The notes beneath the pieces are model-generated. The model was not told where the DNA came from, searched no databases, and worked only from the letters and a program-made list of their open reading frames with translations. The translations under genes were made by a program, and so were the position numbers. Shown here one piece after another: positions 17,718 to 26,236 of a stretch of 64,000 nucleotides of DNA (within the stretch, counting starts at the first letter, position 1; every line of letters starts with the position of its first letter). Source of the DNA: Syntrophaceticus sp050949745 (lineage in GTDB: Bacteria; Bacillota; DSM-12270; Thermacetogeniales; Thermacetogeniaceae); contig JBMNGF010000010.1 in the NCBI GenBank assembly GCA_050949745.1, forward strand, positions 124,001 through 188,000, in the 5' to 3' direction.

Positions 17718-17762
17718 GGGGTCATGTGAGTCATGTGAGTCATGGGGGAGTCATGGGGACGG
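17655..17762. repeat. REP-derived GTGAGTCAT array at the duplication breakpoint (R6)
   Basis: Three 9-bp GTGAGTCAT units (17658-17684), GGGGGAGTCAT, core GGGGACGGGGG, then a second block with two more GTGAGTCAT units (17726-17743), GGGGGAGTCAT and GGGGACGG. It exactly fills the junction between truncated nifU copy 1 and truncated hppA copy 2. Confidence 0.9.
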
Positions 17763-18768
17763 ATTTGGCTTATTCTGGGCTATTTTGGGTGGTATGGTAG
17801 TTGGAACCTTGATCGGCTTTATAACCCAATACTATACTTCTGCAGAATACAAACCTACACAAGGCATTGCCAAAGCAGCAACAACCGGCCCTGCAACTGT
17901 GATCATTGAAGGCTTGGGTGTAGGCATGTTCTCTACAATTATTCCAATTATTTTGATCTGCGCTGCAATTATTCTGGCTTACGTTACAGGCGGCTTATAT
18001 GGAATCGCTCTGGCTGCTGTCGGCATGCTGGCAACAACCGGTATGGTAGTCGCAGTTGATGCTTATGGACCAATTGCCGATAATGCCGGCGGTATTGCTG
18101 AGATGACTGGATTACCTGACTCGGTTCGTGAAACCACTGATAAGCTTGATGCAGTTGGAAATACCACTGCTGCCATCGGTAAAGGATTTGCCATTGGATC
18201 TGCTGCCTTAACCGCACTGGCTCTGATGGCTGCATATGCACGAGTCGCTGGAATAGAAACCATCAACATTTTGGATCCGATGGTTATCGTCGGACTATTA
18301 GTCGGTGGTATGCTGCCCTTCTTCTTCTGCGCAATGACCATGGGTGCTGTTGGTAGAGCTGCCGGCGAAATGGTAGAAGAAGTAAGAAGACAATTCCGGG
18401 AAATCAAAGGTTTGCTGGAGGGCACAGCAACTGCTGACTATGTAAGATGTGTTGAAATCAGCACAAATGCGGCCATTAAAGAAATGGTTGCCCCCGGTTT
18501 ACTGGCAGTCATCGCACCGGTTCTGATTGGATTCCTCCTGGGCGCAGAAGCGCTGGGTGGTATGCTGATTGGTGCCATCGCATCTGGTGTCTGTTTGGCT
18601 ATTATGCTGGCAAACTCCGGCGGTGCCTGGGATAATGCTAAGAAACATATCGAAGACGGCAACTTTGGCGGTAAAAATTCTCCTGCACATTCAGCTGCAG
18701 TTGAAGGAGATACTGTTGGAGACCCATGTAAAGATACCGCAGGACCTTCTTTGAACATTCTTATTAAA
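17763..18768 (+). pseudogene. 5'-truncated duplicate of hppA
   Basis: Nearly identical to hppA 14818-15823, with only a handful of silent or conservative changes (for example Val to Ile in GGMLIGAI). It covers the C-terminal half from FGLFWAILGGMVV to GPSLNILIK, lacking the first half with the GADLVGKVE and DDPRNP site, so it cannot be an active pump. An ATG at 17683 inside the REP array is in frame, and the frame continues past the junction into antisense nifS to 18891 (402 codons in all). Low divergence indicates a recent duplication. Confidence 0.92.
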
Positions 18769-19176
18769 TGCCTGCTTCACATCATCTGGATCGATCAACC
18801 CGTCACTATCTACCGGCAGATAGGTAACACTGCAATCAAGATGTTCGGCAAGATAGGCACAGGTATTAAGAACGGCATGATGCTCTATTGATGAGGTGAT
18901 AATGTGAGAACTTTGTCCTTTTCGGGAGCAAACTACCCCCCATAAGGCGAGATTATCAGACTCTGTTCCTCCACTTGTAAAAAACATCTCTTCGGGATCA
19001 GCACAGATAAGACCTGCCACCTGCTCTCTGGCCTTTTCCAGCAGGTCTTTAGCCTCCCTTCCGACACTATACATGCTTGAAGGGTTTCCATAATAATTAT
19101 TCAGCACATCATAGACTGCCTTTGCCACATCTGGATGGACAGGTGTTGTGGCTGCATGATCAAGATAAATCATCAC
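18769..19176 (-). pseudogene. 3'-truncated duplicate of nifS
   Basis: Codes for the first about 135 residues of cysteine desulfurase (MIYLDHAATTPVHP to IDPDDVKQA), several percent different from the intact copy (for example NNYYGNP for NNHHGNP). It then runs into antisense hppA at 18768 and stops at 18691. It lacks the PLP lysine and catalytic cysteine, so it is inactive. It corresponds to 16840-17247 of copy 1. Confidence 0.92.
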
Positions 19177-19631
19177 CGATTCCCCTTACTACCGGGAACT
19201 TCCTGTGGAAGATATAGACTTTTCCAGGAATCCCCAGAGTATCTGGCAGGTGCGATCTTATCCTCAAGAGACCGCCTGATCAAATAATCCTGTATCGCTT
19301 CATAAAGGGCATCAGCTGCCAGATTGGAGCAGTGCATCTTCTCAGGAGGAAGCCCACCCAATGCCTTTGCCACATCCTCATTAGTTATTTTAGTTGCCTC
19401 AAGAAGGGTTTTCCCTTCAGCAAGGGTAGCAGTCATACTGCAGCAGGCAATAGCCACCGGACATCCCTTGACCTCATAACGTACTTCAACCAAACGATTA
19501 TCACGTATCTTAACATAAAATCTAAAGACATCTCCACAGCCCTCAGCAACAGTGGCCACCCCGTCCGCATCATGTATTTTCCCAGTACATCGCGGATTTT
19601 GGAAATGCTCTAAGACATTAGGACCGTACAT
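19173..19631 (-). CDS. nifU: NifU/IscU-type iron-sulfur scaffold, intact copy 2
   Basis: Scaffold on which Fe-S clusters are built from desulfurase sulfur. 152 residues starting MYGPNVLEHFQNP, family-typical. The five expected ligand positions are present: C32-G-D34, C57 (KGCPVA) and H100-C101 (EKMHCSN). The ATG at 19631 has a purine-rich AGAAAGAAGGGG upstream. It overlaps the start of the truncated nifS copy by 4 bases. The intact scaffold therefore now precedes a dead desulfurase, and the intact desulfurase follows a damaged scaffold: the operon's function is split over the two copies of the duplication. Confidence 0.92.
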   Translation of the reverse strand: MYGPNVLEHFQNPRCTGKIHDADGVATVAEGCGDVFRFYVKIRDNRLVEVRYEVKGCPVAIACCSMTATLAEGKTLLEATKITNEDVAKALGGLPPEKMHCSNLAADALYEAIQDYLIRRSLEDKIAPARYSGDSWKSLYLPQEVPGSKGNR

Positions 19632-19761
19632 CGGATAAACCCCTTCTTTCTGTTTTATATCTTTCCTTATTTATTTATATTTTGAGCTTATGCACAGCAT
19701 ATTGCAAGTTTTTTATTTTATATATTCGACCTATCCCTAGCCACTTCCTCCAAACTAACCT

Positions 19762-19789
19762 GAAAACAAAAACTGCCATTAAGGCAGTT
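19762..19789 (-). terminator. intrinsic terminator downstream of smpB
   Basis: On the minus strand AACTGCC-TTAAT-GGCAGTT is followed by TTTTGTTTT. It ends the secG-rnr-smpB direction. Confidence 0.8.
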
Positions 19790-19800
19790 CGTTTCTGAGT

Positions 19801-19875
19801 GAGTCATGGGGACGGGGGATTTGACTCATTTCTATTTTCCAGGCTGTCCGGCTAATTGCCATGGTATAATAATCC
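19801..19875 (+). repeat. REP-like palindrome R7 plus remnant of a RAYT leader
   Basis: GAGTCA (19801-19806), GGGGACGGGGGATT and TGACTC (19822-19827), followed by sequence homologous to the RAYT leader: a T-rich stretch, GGCTAATTGCCATGGTATAATAA-like promoter (extended -10 at about 19863). No transposase codons follow, so this is the abandoned 5' end of a second RAYT unit. Confidence 0.75.
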
Positions 19876-19912
19876 TCTCAGACAAGTCCCTGCCCACGGG
19901 TTCTTTTCCCTA

Positions 19913-20380
19913 TCACTCCCTCCGCCTGTTGCTCAAAGCTCTATCGATCTCTCGCTGGGCGTCACGCTTAGCAATGTCCCGGCGCTTATCGTAAAGTTTT
20001 TTGCCTCGGGCAAGTGCCAGTTCCACCTTAACCATTCCCTTCTTAAAATAAAGGCGTAAAGGGATCAGGGTATAACCCTTCTGTGTAGTCTGTCCTAAAA
20101 GCCTGGTGATTTCCCGCTTATGCATCAGGAGTTTGCGCGGACGCTTGGGGTCGTGATTGAAGCGACTTCCCTTATCATAGGGGGATATATGCATATTCTG
20201 AAGAAATAATTCTCCATTCTGAATATCAGCATAGCTATCCCGCAAACTGACCTTGCCGGCGCGAATTGATTTCACCTCTGTCCCTACCAGTGCTATACCA
20301 GCCTCATATGTTTCATCTATAAAATAATCGTGGCTTGCCTTTCGATTATTAGCTGCCACCTTGATTGGCTCTTTCATCAT
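19913..20380 (-). CDS. smpB: SsrA-binding protein SmpB
   Basis: Partner of tmRNA in trans-translation; it mimics the codon-anticodon stem in the stalled ribosome. 155 residues, typical. Conserved segments: NRKASHDYFIDETYEAGI, LVGTEVKSIRAGKVSLRDSY, HISPYDKGSRFNHDPKRPRKLL, and a basic C-terminal tail ending DIAKRDAQREIDRALSNRRRE. AAGGAGGGG precedes the start. Last gene of the secG-rnr-smpB series. In many Firmicutes ssrA follows smpB directly; here ssrA is 16.5 kb away and oppositely oriented. Confidence 0.97.
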   Translation of the reverse strand: MMKEPIKVAANNRKASHDYFIDETYEAGIALVGTEVKSIRAGKVSLRDSYADIQNGELFLQNMHISPYDKGSRFNHDPKRPRKLLMHKREITRLLGQTTQKGYTLIPLRLYFKKGMVKVELALARGKKLYDKRRDIAKRDAQREIDRALSNRRRE

Positions 20381-20397
20381 TCATCCCCTCCTTAAAA

Positions 20398-20550
20398 CAG
20401 AAGTCGGAAGCCAGAGGCCGGAAGTCCGAGTGCTCCAGGAACTGCCGTCAATCAGCAATTCGTTTTCAAGCAAAAGACAATTTATATTATCCATGTCTCG
20501 ATCGAACATCCTTTTTCCAACAACCAACGACTAACCACCAACCACTACTA
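20398..20550 (-). repeat. M-repeat, near-complete copy M2
   Basis: On the minus strand it starts with the rnr stop TAG, then TAGTGGTTGGTGGTTAG, GTCGTTGGAAAAAGGATG, CGAGACATGGATAATATAAA, a GCAGTTCCTGGAGCAC segment and ends CCGGCTTCCGACTTCTG. About 150 bp, shared with M3, M4, M5. Confidence 0.8.
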
Positions 20551-22707
20551 TGTTACCAATTCAAAATCAATCTCTTTATCCTCGATGCTGGCCCGCACCA
20601 ACTGAACATTCACTTTATCCCCTACCCTGTAAACTTTTCCGGTATGCTCACCTGTCAGTGTATAATTTTTTTCATCAAATATATAGTAGTCGTCAGCCAT
20701 AGTAGAAACATGCACCAAGCCCTCAATGCCATTAGAAATTGCCGCAAACATTCCAAAATTGGTAATGCTCACTACAATGGCCTCAAAGACATCCCCCACA
20801 AAGCCTCTCATATACTCAACCTGTTTTAACTCAACTGTCTCACGCTCAGCCTCCTCTGCGATCAACTCTCTCTCTGAGACCTGCTGAGCATAAATGGGCA
20901 TTAATCCTTCCAGCTTTTTTTGCCGTTTTGGATGTATCCGGCCGTGTGCCATAACACTCCAGAGAACACGGTGTGTGATCAAATCTGCATAGCGGCGAAT
21001 CGGCGCTGTAAAGTGAGTATAATACTGTTCAGCCAGTCCGAAATGGCCCAATGGGTTGGGGGCATAGCGTGCGTGCTGAAGAGAACGCAGCATCACAGTA
21101 TGAACCACTAACTTCTCCGGGCGCCCCTCCACTTTATGCAGGATCTCCTGAAAAAACCGCGGATGTACACCCTTTGCTGTTGGTATATGAAAACCAAAGC
21201 CATGCAAGAATTCATTAAGTGCCTCTAATTTCTCAGATTTCGGCTCCTCATGAACCCTGTAAAGAAAAGGCGCTTCCATCTGTGAAAGATGGCGAGCAAC
21301 TGTTTCATTGGCTATCAGCATAAATTCCTCGATTATCTGTTCAGCGATCGACCTTTCTAATAGCAGAACATCAACCGGATGCCCTTCTTTATCTAATGTT
21401 ACCTTGCTTTCAGGAAAATCGAAATCTAAAGCCCCTTTTACTTTCCGCCTCTTGCGCAGTACCATGCAGAGATCCTGCATCTTCTGCAGCATCAATATGA
21501 AGTCAGCATAACGCTGGCAGAGTTCCGGATCCTTGTCCTCTAAAATACGGCGTACATCTGTATAAGTCATTCTCTCATCAACCCGAATTACTGAGGGGCC
21601 TATCTGGTAGCGGATAACATTTCCTTCATTATTGATCTCCATAAAGACTGTAACTGCCAGTCGATCTTCCCCTGCATTAAGGCTACAGATACCATTAGAA
21701 ATCCTAGGCGGCAACATAGGGATAACGCGATCAACCAGATAGACACTGGTTCCTCTCTCAAAGGCCTCTTTATCCAATGCACTGTTCTCTTTTACATAAA
21801 ATGAAACATCTGCGATATGCACTCCCAACCGGTATGTTCCATCAGTAAGCATCTCCAAAGAAACAGCATCATCCAGATCCTTAGCTTCCTCGCCATCAAT
21901 GGTTACCATCGGTAGATCTCTAAGATCCCAACGCCCTTCCTTGTCATCTGGCGATACTATAAGAGAAATCTTTGAGGCTTCTTTAATTACCTGACGAGGA
22001 AATTCTTCTGGAAGTCCATGTTTCTTGATAATGGTAAGGATATCAACACCTGGAGCCCCTGCCTCTCCAAAACACTCGATTATCTTTCCTTCAGGATTCC
22101 TTCGTGCCCCGGGCCAAGAGGTGATCTCAACCACCACCTTATCGCCGGTATGGGTGCCCTTTGCCTGTGCACTAGGTATGAAAATATCCATTCCCAGCCT
22201 CTTCTCATCAGGTATAACGAAACCAAACTGACGATTTATTTTCTCATAAACGCCTACAACTGTAGGATTAGAACGTTCTAAAACCCTGATTACTTCTCCT
22301 TCCATGCGTTTACCACGCAAACTAAACCCCAGAGGCCTAACCACAACTCGATCATTATGCATCGCCCCACCCATGTTTTCCTTGCTGATAAAAAAGTCGT
22401 CTTTTTTTATATCAGGGATAAAAAAGGCATAACCTTTAGGGTGTCCCTGAATGGTTCCTACATAAAGATTCATTTTCTCTGGAATGCCATATCTGTTCTT
22501 GCGTGTCCTGATCACCTGTCCCCGTGTTTCCATCTGCTGAAGAAGTGATTCTAAATTGCCAGAATTACCTTTTATCTGGGCTGCTAATTCTGCAAGGCTC
22601 AAGGGTTTGCTGGCGGAATTCAAACAGGACAGAAGCTGGTTCTCTTCAACTGCGTTGTCGACAGCCGCTGCCATTACAGGCGTTTTCTGTTTCTTTTCAG
22701 TTTTCAT
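20548..22707 (-). CDS. rnr: ribonuclease R
   Basis: 3'-5' exoribonuclease degrading structured RNA, including non-stop mRNAs released by tmRNA, which fits the adjacency of smpB. 719 residues. N-terminal winged-helix (about 25-80), two cold-shock/OB domains (about 85-220), the RNB catalytic domain (about 250-590) with the acidic metal site TIDGEEAKDLDDAVS and YTHFTAPIRRYADL, and a C-terminal S1 domain from about 640 (VGDVFEAIVVSITNFGMF). Start ATG 22707. The stop codon TAG is also the first base triplet of repeat M2. Confidence 0.97.
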   Translation of the reverse strand: MKTEKKQKTPVMAAAVDNAVEENQLLSCLNSASKPLSLAELAAQIKGNSGNLESLLQQMETRGQVIRTRKNRYGIPEKMNLYVGTIQGHPKGYAFFIPDIKKDDFFISKENMGGAMHNDRVVVRPLGFSLRGKRMEGEVIRVLERSNPTVVGVYEKINRQFGFVIPDEKRLGMDIFIPSAQAKGTHTGDKVVVEITSWPGARRNPEGKIIECFGEAGAPGVDILTIIKKHGLPEEFPRQVIKEASKISLIVSPDDKEGRWDLRDLPMVTIDGEEAKDLDDAVSLEMLTDGTYRLGVHIADVSFYVKENSALDKEAFERGTSVYLVDRVIPMLPPRISNGICSLNAGEDRLAVTVFMEINNEGNVIRYQIGPSVIRVDERMTYTDVRRILEDKDPELCQRYADFILMLQKMQDLCMVLRKRRKVKGALDFDFPESKVTLDKEGHPVDVLLLERSIAEQIIEEFMLIANETVARHLSQMEAPFLYRVHEEPKSEKLEALNEFLHGFGFHIPTAKGVHPRFFQEILHKVEGRPEKLVVHTVMLRSLQHARYAPNPLGHFGLAEQYYTHFTAPIRRYADLITHRVLWSVMAHGRIHPKRQKKLEGLMPIYAQQVSERELIAEEAERETVELKQVEYMRGFVGDVFEAIVVSITNFGMFAAISNGIEGLVHVSTMADDYYIFDEKNYTLTGEHTGKVYRVGDKVNVQLVRASIEDKEIDFELVT

Positions 22708-22735
22708 TATATTACCTCACTCTTTTATAGTATCA

Positions 22736-22764
22736 ATTCTAATATTCCCCGATAGCAAAGACAA
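22736..22764 (-). promoter_or_regulatory. possible rnr promoter
   Basis: Minus strand TTGTCT, 17-bp spacer, TAGAAT, about 30 bp before the rnr start. Confidence 0.4.
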
Positions 22765-23019
22765 CTACCCATTCATTCTTAAAAAGATTCGAATGGTGTC
22801 ATATTCGCACCTACTACAGCTGCCTGCACTCTAATCGGTATTGTTTTAACTACATTTTTATGCTTATTACAAAATATTATACAGCTATAGCTCATCGCCC
22901 ACACCATTATCCTGAGTGCTGGCACCACTTTTATCAATAAACCCATCTTCCGACAAATAAAAATGCACCAGGAACCGTCCCCAGTGCATCTAAAACAACC
23001 TGTTTGTTTTTAGATATTA
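22765..23019. other. rnr-secG intergenic, no gene seen
   Basis: No credible coding frame or tRNA. It holds REP copy R8 and an A/T-rich hairpin (ATCTAAAACAA with TTGTTTTTAGAT, about 22987-23016) that could be a weak terminator for secG. Confidence 0.5.
22963..22989 (-). repeat. REP-like palindrome R8 (ATGCAC arms)
   Basis: ATGCAC and GTGCAT flank CAGGAACCGTCCCCA. It is the exact reverse complement of R5, 7 kb away. Confidence 0.85.
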
Positions 23020-23247
23020 TTACTCAACAATAGCAATGAGAAAAGTAATAATAAAAAATGCTCCAGCAAGGCCAGCAGTTATTTTGCTGAGAAATTCATC
23101 AACGCCCTTCTTTTTGCCCAGCAGTGTCTGGGCACCGCCGGCGATGGCTCCTGACAACCCAGCCGCTTTTCCTGACTGCATGAGAATAGTTACAATAAGC
23201 CCAAGGCATATCAACACTTCTAAAACAATTAAAATGGTTTTCAACAA
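23020..23247 (-). CDS. secG: preprotein translocase subunit SecG
   Basis: Small accessory subunit of the SecYEG channel. 75 residues with two membrane helices (about 3-22 and 52-72) joined by a Gly-rich loop containing LMQSGKAAGLSGAIAGGAQTL and the basic LGKKKG, as in other Firmicute SecG proteins. The position between eno and rnr is the conserved Gram-positive context. Confidence 0.95.
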   Translation of the reverse strand: MLKTILIVLEVLICLGLIVTILMQSGKAAGLSGAIAGGAQTLLGKKKGVDEFLSKITAGLAGAFFIITFLIAIVE

Positions 23248-23295
23248 ACCGCTTTCTCCCCTTTATTGAGTCTTCCATTGAACAAAGATATCTCT

Positions 23296-23324
23296 ATTTT
23301 AGCACTAGCAGGAACAAGATGCAA
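23296..23324 (-). promoter_or_regulatory. probable secG promoter
   Basis: Minus strand TTGCAT, 17-bp spacer, TAAAAT, about 50 bp before the secG start. Confidence 0.45.
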
Positions 23325-23327
23325 TAT

Positions 23328-23372
23328 TAGTGGTTGGTCAACCACTAACCACTAAATACTAACCACCAAATA
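23328..23372 (-). repeat. short M-repeat fragment at the eno stop codon
   Basis: Minus strand GGTGGTTAGTATTTAGTGG with TTAGTGGTTGACCAACCACTA; TAG in the first motif is the eno stop. It resembles the 5' end of the M family only. Confidence 0.5.
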
Positions 23373-24618
23373 CTGCTGCTTCTCCCAGGTCCTCTTCAAT
23401 GCGCATCAGTTGATTGTATTTGGCTACGCGGTCTGTTCTTGAGGGTGCTCCCGTTTTGATCTGTCCTGCATTGAGGGCTACAGCCAGATCAGCAATTGTG
23501 GTATCCTCGGTTTCACCTGACCTATGGGATATTACTGCAGTATAGCCTGCTTTCATGGCCATTTCAACAGTCTCCAGCGTCTCAGACAGTGTTCCTATCT
23601 GATTGACCTTGACTAAAATCGAGTTGCCCACACCTTCCTTGATTCCCCGCTCTAAGCGTTCCTTATTAGTGACAAAAACATCATCCCCGACCAATTGGGT
23701 TGTCTCACCCAGACGACTTGTCATCTGCGCCCAACCTTCCCAGTCATCCTCAGCAAGCCCATCCTCAATGGAGATCACAGGATAATTGGTGGTCAGTTTC
23801 TCATAAAAAGCGATGATCTCCTCTGTGTTCAGGGATTGGCCAGTACTGCTGAAATGATACTTGCCATCTTTATATAGTTCTGTTGCGGCAACATCCAAAG
23901 CAAGTGAAACGTCCTCTCCAGGCTCATATCCAGCCTTTTTGATCGCCTCTACAATCACATCCAATGCCTCTTCATTGGACTTTAGATTTGGGGCGAAACC
24001 ACCTTCATCGCCTACTGCGGTGTTATAGCCTCGGTTTTTGAGCACGATGCGCAGATTATGAAACACTTCTGCTCCCATCCTGACAGCAGTCCGCATACTG
24101 TCGGCACTTTTAGGAATCACCATGAACTCCTGGATGTCCACATTATTATCGGCATGCTCCCCACCATTCAATATATTCATCATAGGCGTAGGAAGCAGAT
24201 ACCCACCTACCCCTCCCAAATAGCGATAGAGAGGAAGTCCTATGCTGTCAGCAGCTGCTTTAGCAACTGCTAAAGAAACACCCAGAATGGCATTCGCCCC
24301 CAATTTTTCTTTATGGGGGGTTCCATCCAATTCGATCATGGCACGATCTACCAGGATCTGATCAAAGGCATCCAACCCAAACACCTCAGGAGCGATGATG
24401 TTGTTCACATTATCAACTGCCTTTAATACACCTTTTCCCAGATAGCGATCTTGATCCTTGTCACGCAATTCCAGGGCTTCATGGGCCCCTGTTGATGCTC
24501 CCGAGGGCACCGCTGCCCTACCAAAACTTCCATCCTCTAAATAAACATCGACTTCAACAGTTGGATTGCCACGGGAATCCAAGATCTCCCGTGCTGTTAC
24601 ATCAATTATTTCCGGCAT
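23359..24618 (-). CDS. eno: enolase
   Basis: Converts 2-phosphoglycerate to phosphoenolpyruvate. ATG 24618 gives the conserved MPEIIDVTAREILDSRGNP start; an upstream TTG at 24645 would add nine non-conserved residues. 419 residues. Catalytic and Mg sites visible: SGASTGAHEALELRD, VGDEGGFAPNL, SLALDVAATELY, ISIEDGLAEDDWEGW, QLVGDDVFVTN, VKVNQIGTLSET and SHRSGETEDTTIADLAV. Last gene of the glycolytic operon. Confidence 0.97.
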   Translation of the reverse strand: MPEIIDVTAREILDSRGNPTVEVDVYLEDGSFGRAAVPSGASTGAHEALELRDKDQDRYLGKGVLKAVDNVNNIIAPEVFGLDAFDQILVDRAMIELDGTPHKEKLGANAILGVSLAVAKAAADSIGLPLYRYLGGVGGYLLPTPMMNILNGGEHADNNVDIQEFMVIPKSADSMRTAVRMGAEVFHNLRIVLKNRGYNTAVGDEGGFAPNLKSNEEALDVIVEAIKKAGYEPGEDVSLALDVAATELYKDGKYHFSSTGQSLNTEEIIAFYEKLTTNYPVISIEDGLAEDDWEGWAQMTSRLGETTQLVGDDVFVTNKERLERGIKEGVGNSILVKVNQIGTLSETLETVEMAMKAGYTAVISHRSGETEDTTIADLAVALNAGQIKTGAPSRTDRVAKYNQLMRIEEDLGEAAVFGG

Positions 24619-24697
24619 ACAGGCACCTGGTTCCTCCCGTACCAAATAGGCAAGCAGGAAGAAACACAGATGTACCCCCCTTCCAAATAATATTTAT

Positions 24698-26236
24698 TTA
24701 ATCACTTTCAATCAATGAACTTCCTGTCATCTCCGGTGGCTGCGGTATTCCGAGGATCTTCAAGATCGTCGGTGCGATATCCTCCAATGCGCCACCTTCT
24801 TTAAGAATCCTCTCCCTGTATTTTTCTCCAACCAAAATGAATGGCACCGGATTTATTGTATGAGCGGTATGGGGATCTTCACTATCTTCCAGCATCATCT
24901 CAGCGTTCCCATGATCAGCAGTGACAATAATGGTGCCATTTCGCTCTAAGACAGCATCCACTACCTGTTGTAAGTACCCATCAACAGCTGAAACTGCCAC
25001 CTTTGTTGCTTCAAGCATACCTGTATGTCCCACCATGTCCGGGTTGGCATAATTCAAAATAATGACATCATAAACATCTCTGCTTATCTCAAAGATTACA
25101 CGCTCTGTAACCTCCGGAGCACTCATCTTTGGTTTTAAGTCATAGGTTGCAATCTTAGGTGATGGAATCAAAACCCTATCCTCATAGGGATTTGGCTCCT
25201 CTACACCACCATTGAAAAAGAAGGTCACATGAGCATACTTTTCCGTCTCGGCAATACGCAGCTGTTTCAAGCCATGCTCTGCCAGGACCTCACCTAGGGT
25301 GTTCCGGAGCTTCTGCGGGGGAAAAGCGACATAAGCAGGTATTGTAGCATCATACTGAGTCATGCAGGTAAAATGGACACCAGGGTATTCCCTCCTGGTA
25401 AACCCCTCAAAATCCCGATCGACAAAAGCACGAGTGAGCTCCCTGGCCCTGTCTGCTCTAAAGTTATAAAAGATCACTGCATCTCCCGGCCGAACCATTC
25501 CTTTTGGCTTACCCCGCTCATCGACAACAACTTTGGGCAATACAAATTCATCAGAAATATGTTCAGCATAGGACCTTTTCAGTGCCTCTGCCGGCAACAA
25601 AACCTTTTCGCCCTCTCCGTAACAGATAGCTTGAAAAGCCTTTTCTACCCGTTCCCATCTCTTATCCCTATCCATGGCGTAGTATCTTCCGCTTATTGTA
25701 GCGATCTCCCCAATACCTATTTCCTTGCATTTCTGCTCTAATTCTTTTATATACCCCACACCACTAGTAGGGGCTACATCTCTTCCATCCAAAAAGGCGT
25801 GAATGTAAACCTGGGATAGATTATACTGGCGAGCCATCTCTAAAAGGGCATAGAGATGTGTCAGGTGGCTATGCACTCCTCCGTCAGAGAGCAGGCCCAT
25901 CAGATGCAGAGAGGTCCCATCCTCTTTTGCAGCCTCCATCGCATCAATAAAAACCTGGTTTTCCCAGAAATCACCACTATAGATCGACTTAATAATCCTG
26001 GTGATATCCTGATAAACCACCCTGCCGGCTCCTATGTTCAGGTGGCCGACTTCGGAGTTGCCCATCTGCCCTTCTGGAAGTCCCACTCTTTCTCCTGATG
26101 CATGAAGAACTGTAGATGGATATTTTTGCTGCAGTTGATTATAGTTAGGTGTATCAGCGAGACAAATTGCATTTCCTCGCTGAACAGGACAAAGCCCCCA
26201 CCCATCGAGAATAAGCAGCATTAAAGGGCTTTTCAA
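24698..26236 (-). CDS. gpmI: 2,3-bisphosphoglycerate-independent phosphoglycerate mutase
   Basis: Mn-dependent interconversion of 3- and 2-phosphoglycerate. 512 residues. Metal-binding D11 in LLILDGWG and the phospho-serine S61 in GQMGNSEVGHLNIGAGR. Phosphatase-core motifs: HAFLDGRDVAPTSG, YYAMDRDKRWERV, FFNGGVEEP, NYANPDMVGHTG, TADHGNAE. The start overlaps the tpiA stop by 4 bases, so the genes are translationally coupled. Confidence 0.97.
   Translation of the reverse strand: MKSPLMLLILDGWGLCPVQRGNAICLADTPNYNQLQQKYPSTVLHASGERVGLPEGQMGNSEVGHLNIGAGRVVYQDITRIIKSIYSGDFWENQVFIDAMEAAKEDGTSLHLMGLLSDGGVHSHLTHLYALLEMARQYNLSQVYIHAFLDGRDVAPTSGVGYIKELEQKCKEIGIGEIATISGRYYAMDRDKRWERVEKAFQAICYGEGEKVLLPAEALKRSYAEHISDEFVLPKVVVDERGKPKGMVRPGDAVIFYNFRADRARELTRAFVDRDFEGFTRREYPGVHFTCMTQYDATIPAYVAFPPQKLRNTLGEVLAEHGLKQLRIAETEKYAHVTFFFNGGVEEPNPYEDRVLIPSPKIATYDLKPKMSAPEVTERVIFEISRDVYDVIILNYANPDMVGHTGMLEATKVAVSAVDGYLQQVVDAVLERNGTIIVTADHGNAEMMLEDSEDPHTAHTINPVPFILVGEKYRERILKEGGALEDIAPTILKILGIPQPPEMTGSSLIESD

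Noticed and set aside
17655..17762. CRISPR-like array
   Set aside because: The 9-bp GTGAGTCAT units are contiguous without spacers and match REP arms; no cas genes are present.
17683..18891. 402-codon frame as a second functional pyrophosphatase
   Set aside because: It lacks the N-terminal half with essential PPi-binding residues and ends in antisense nifS.
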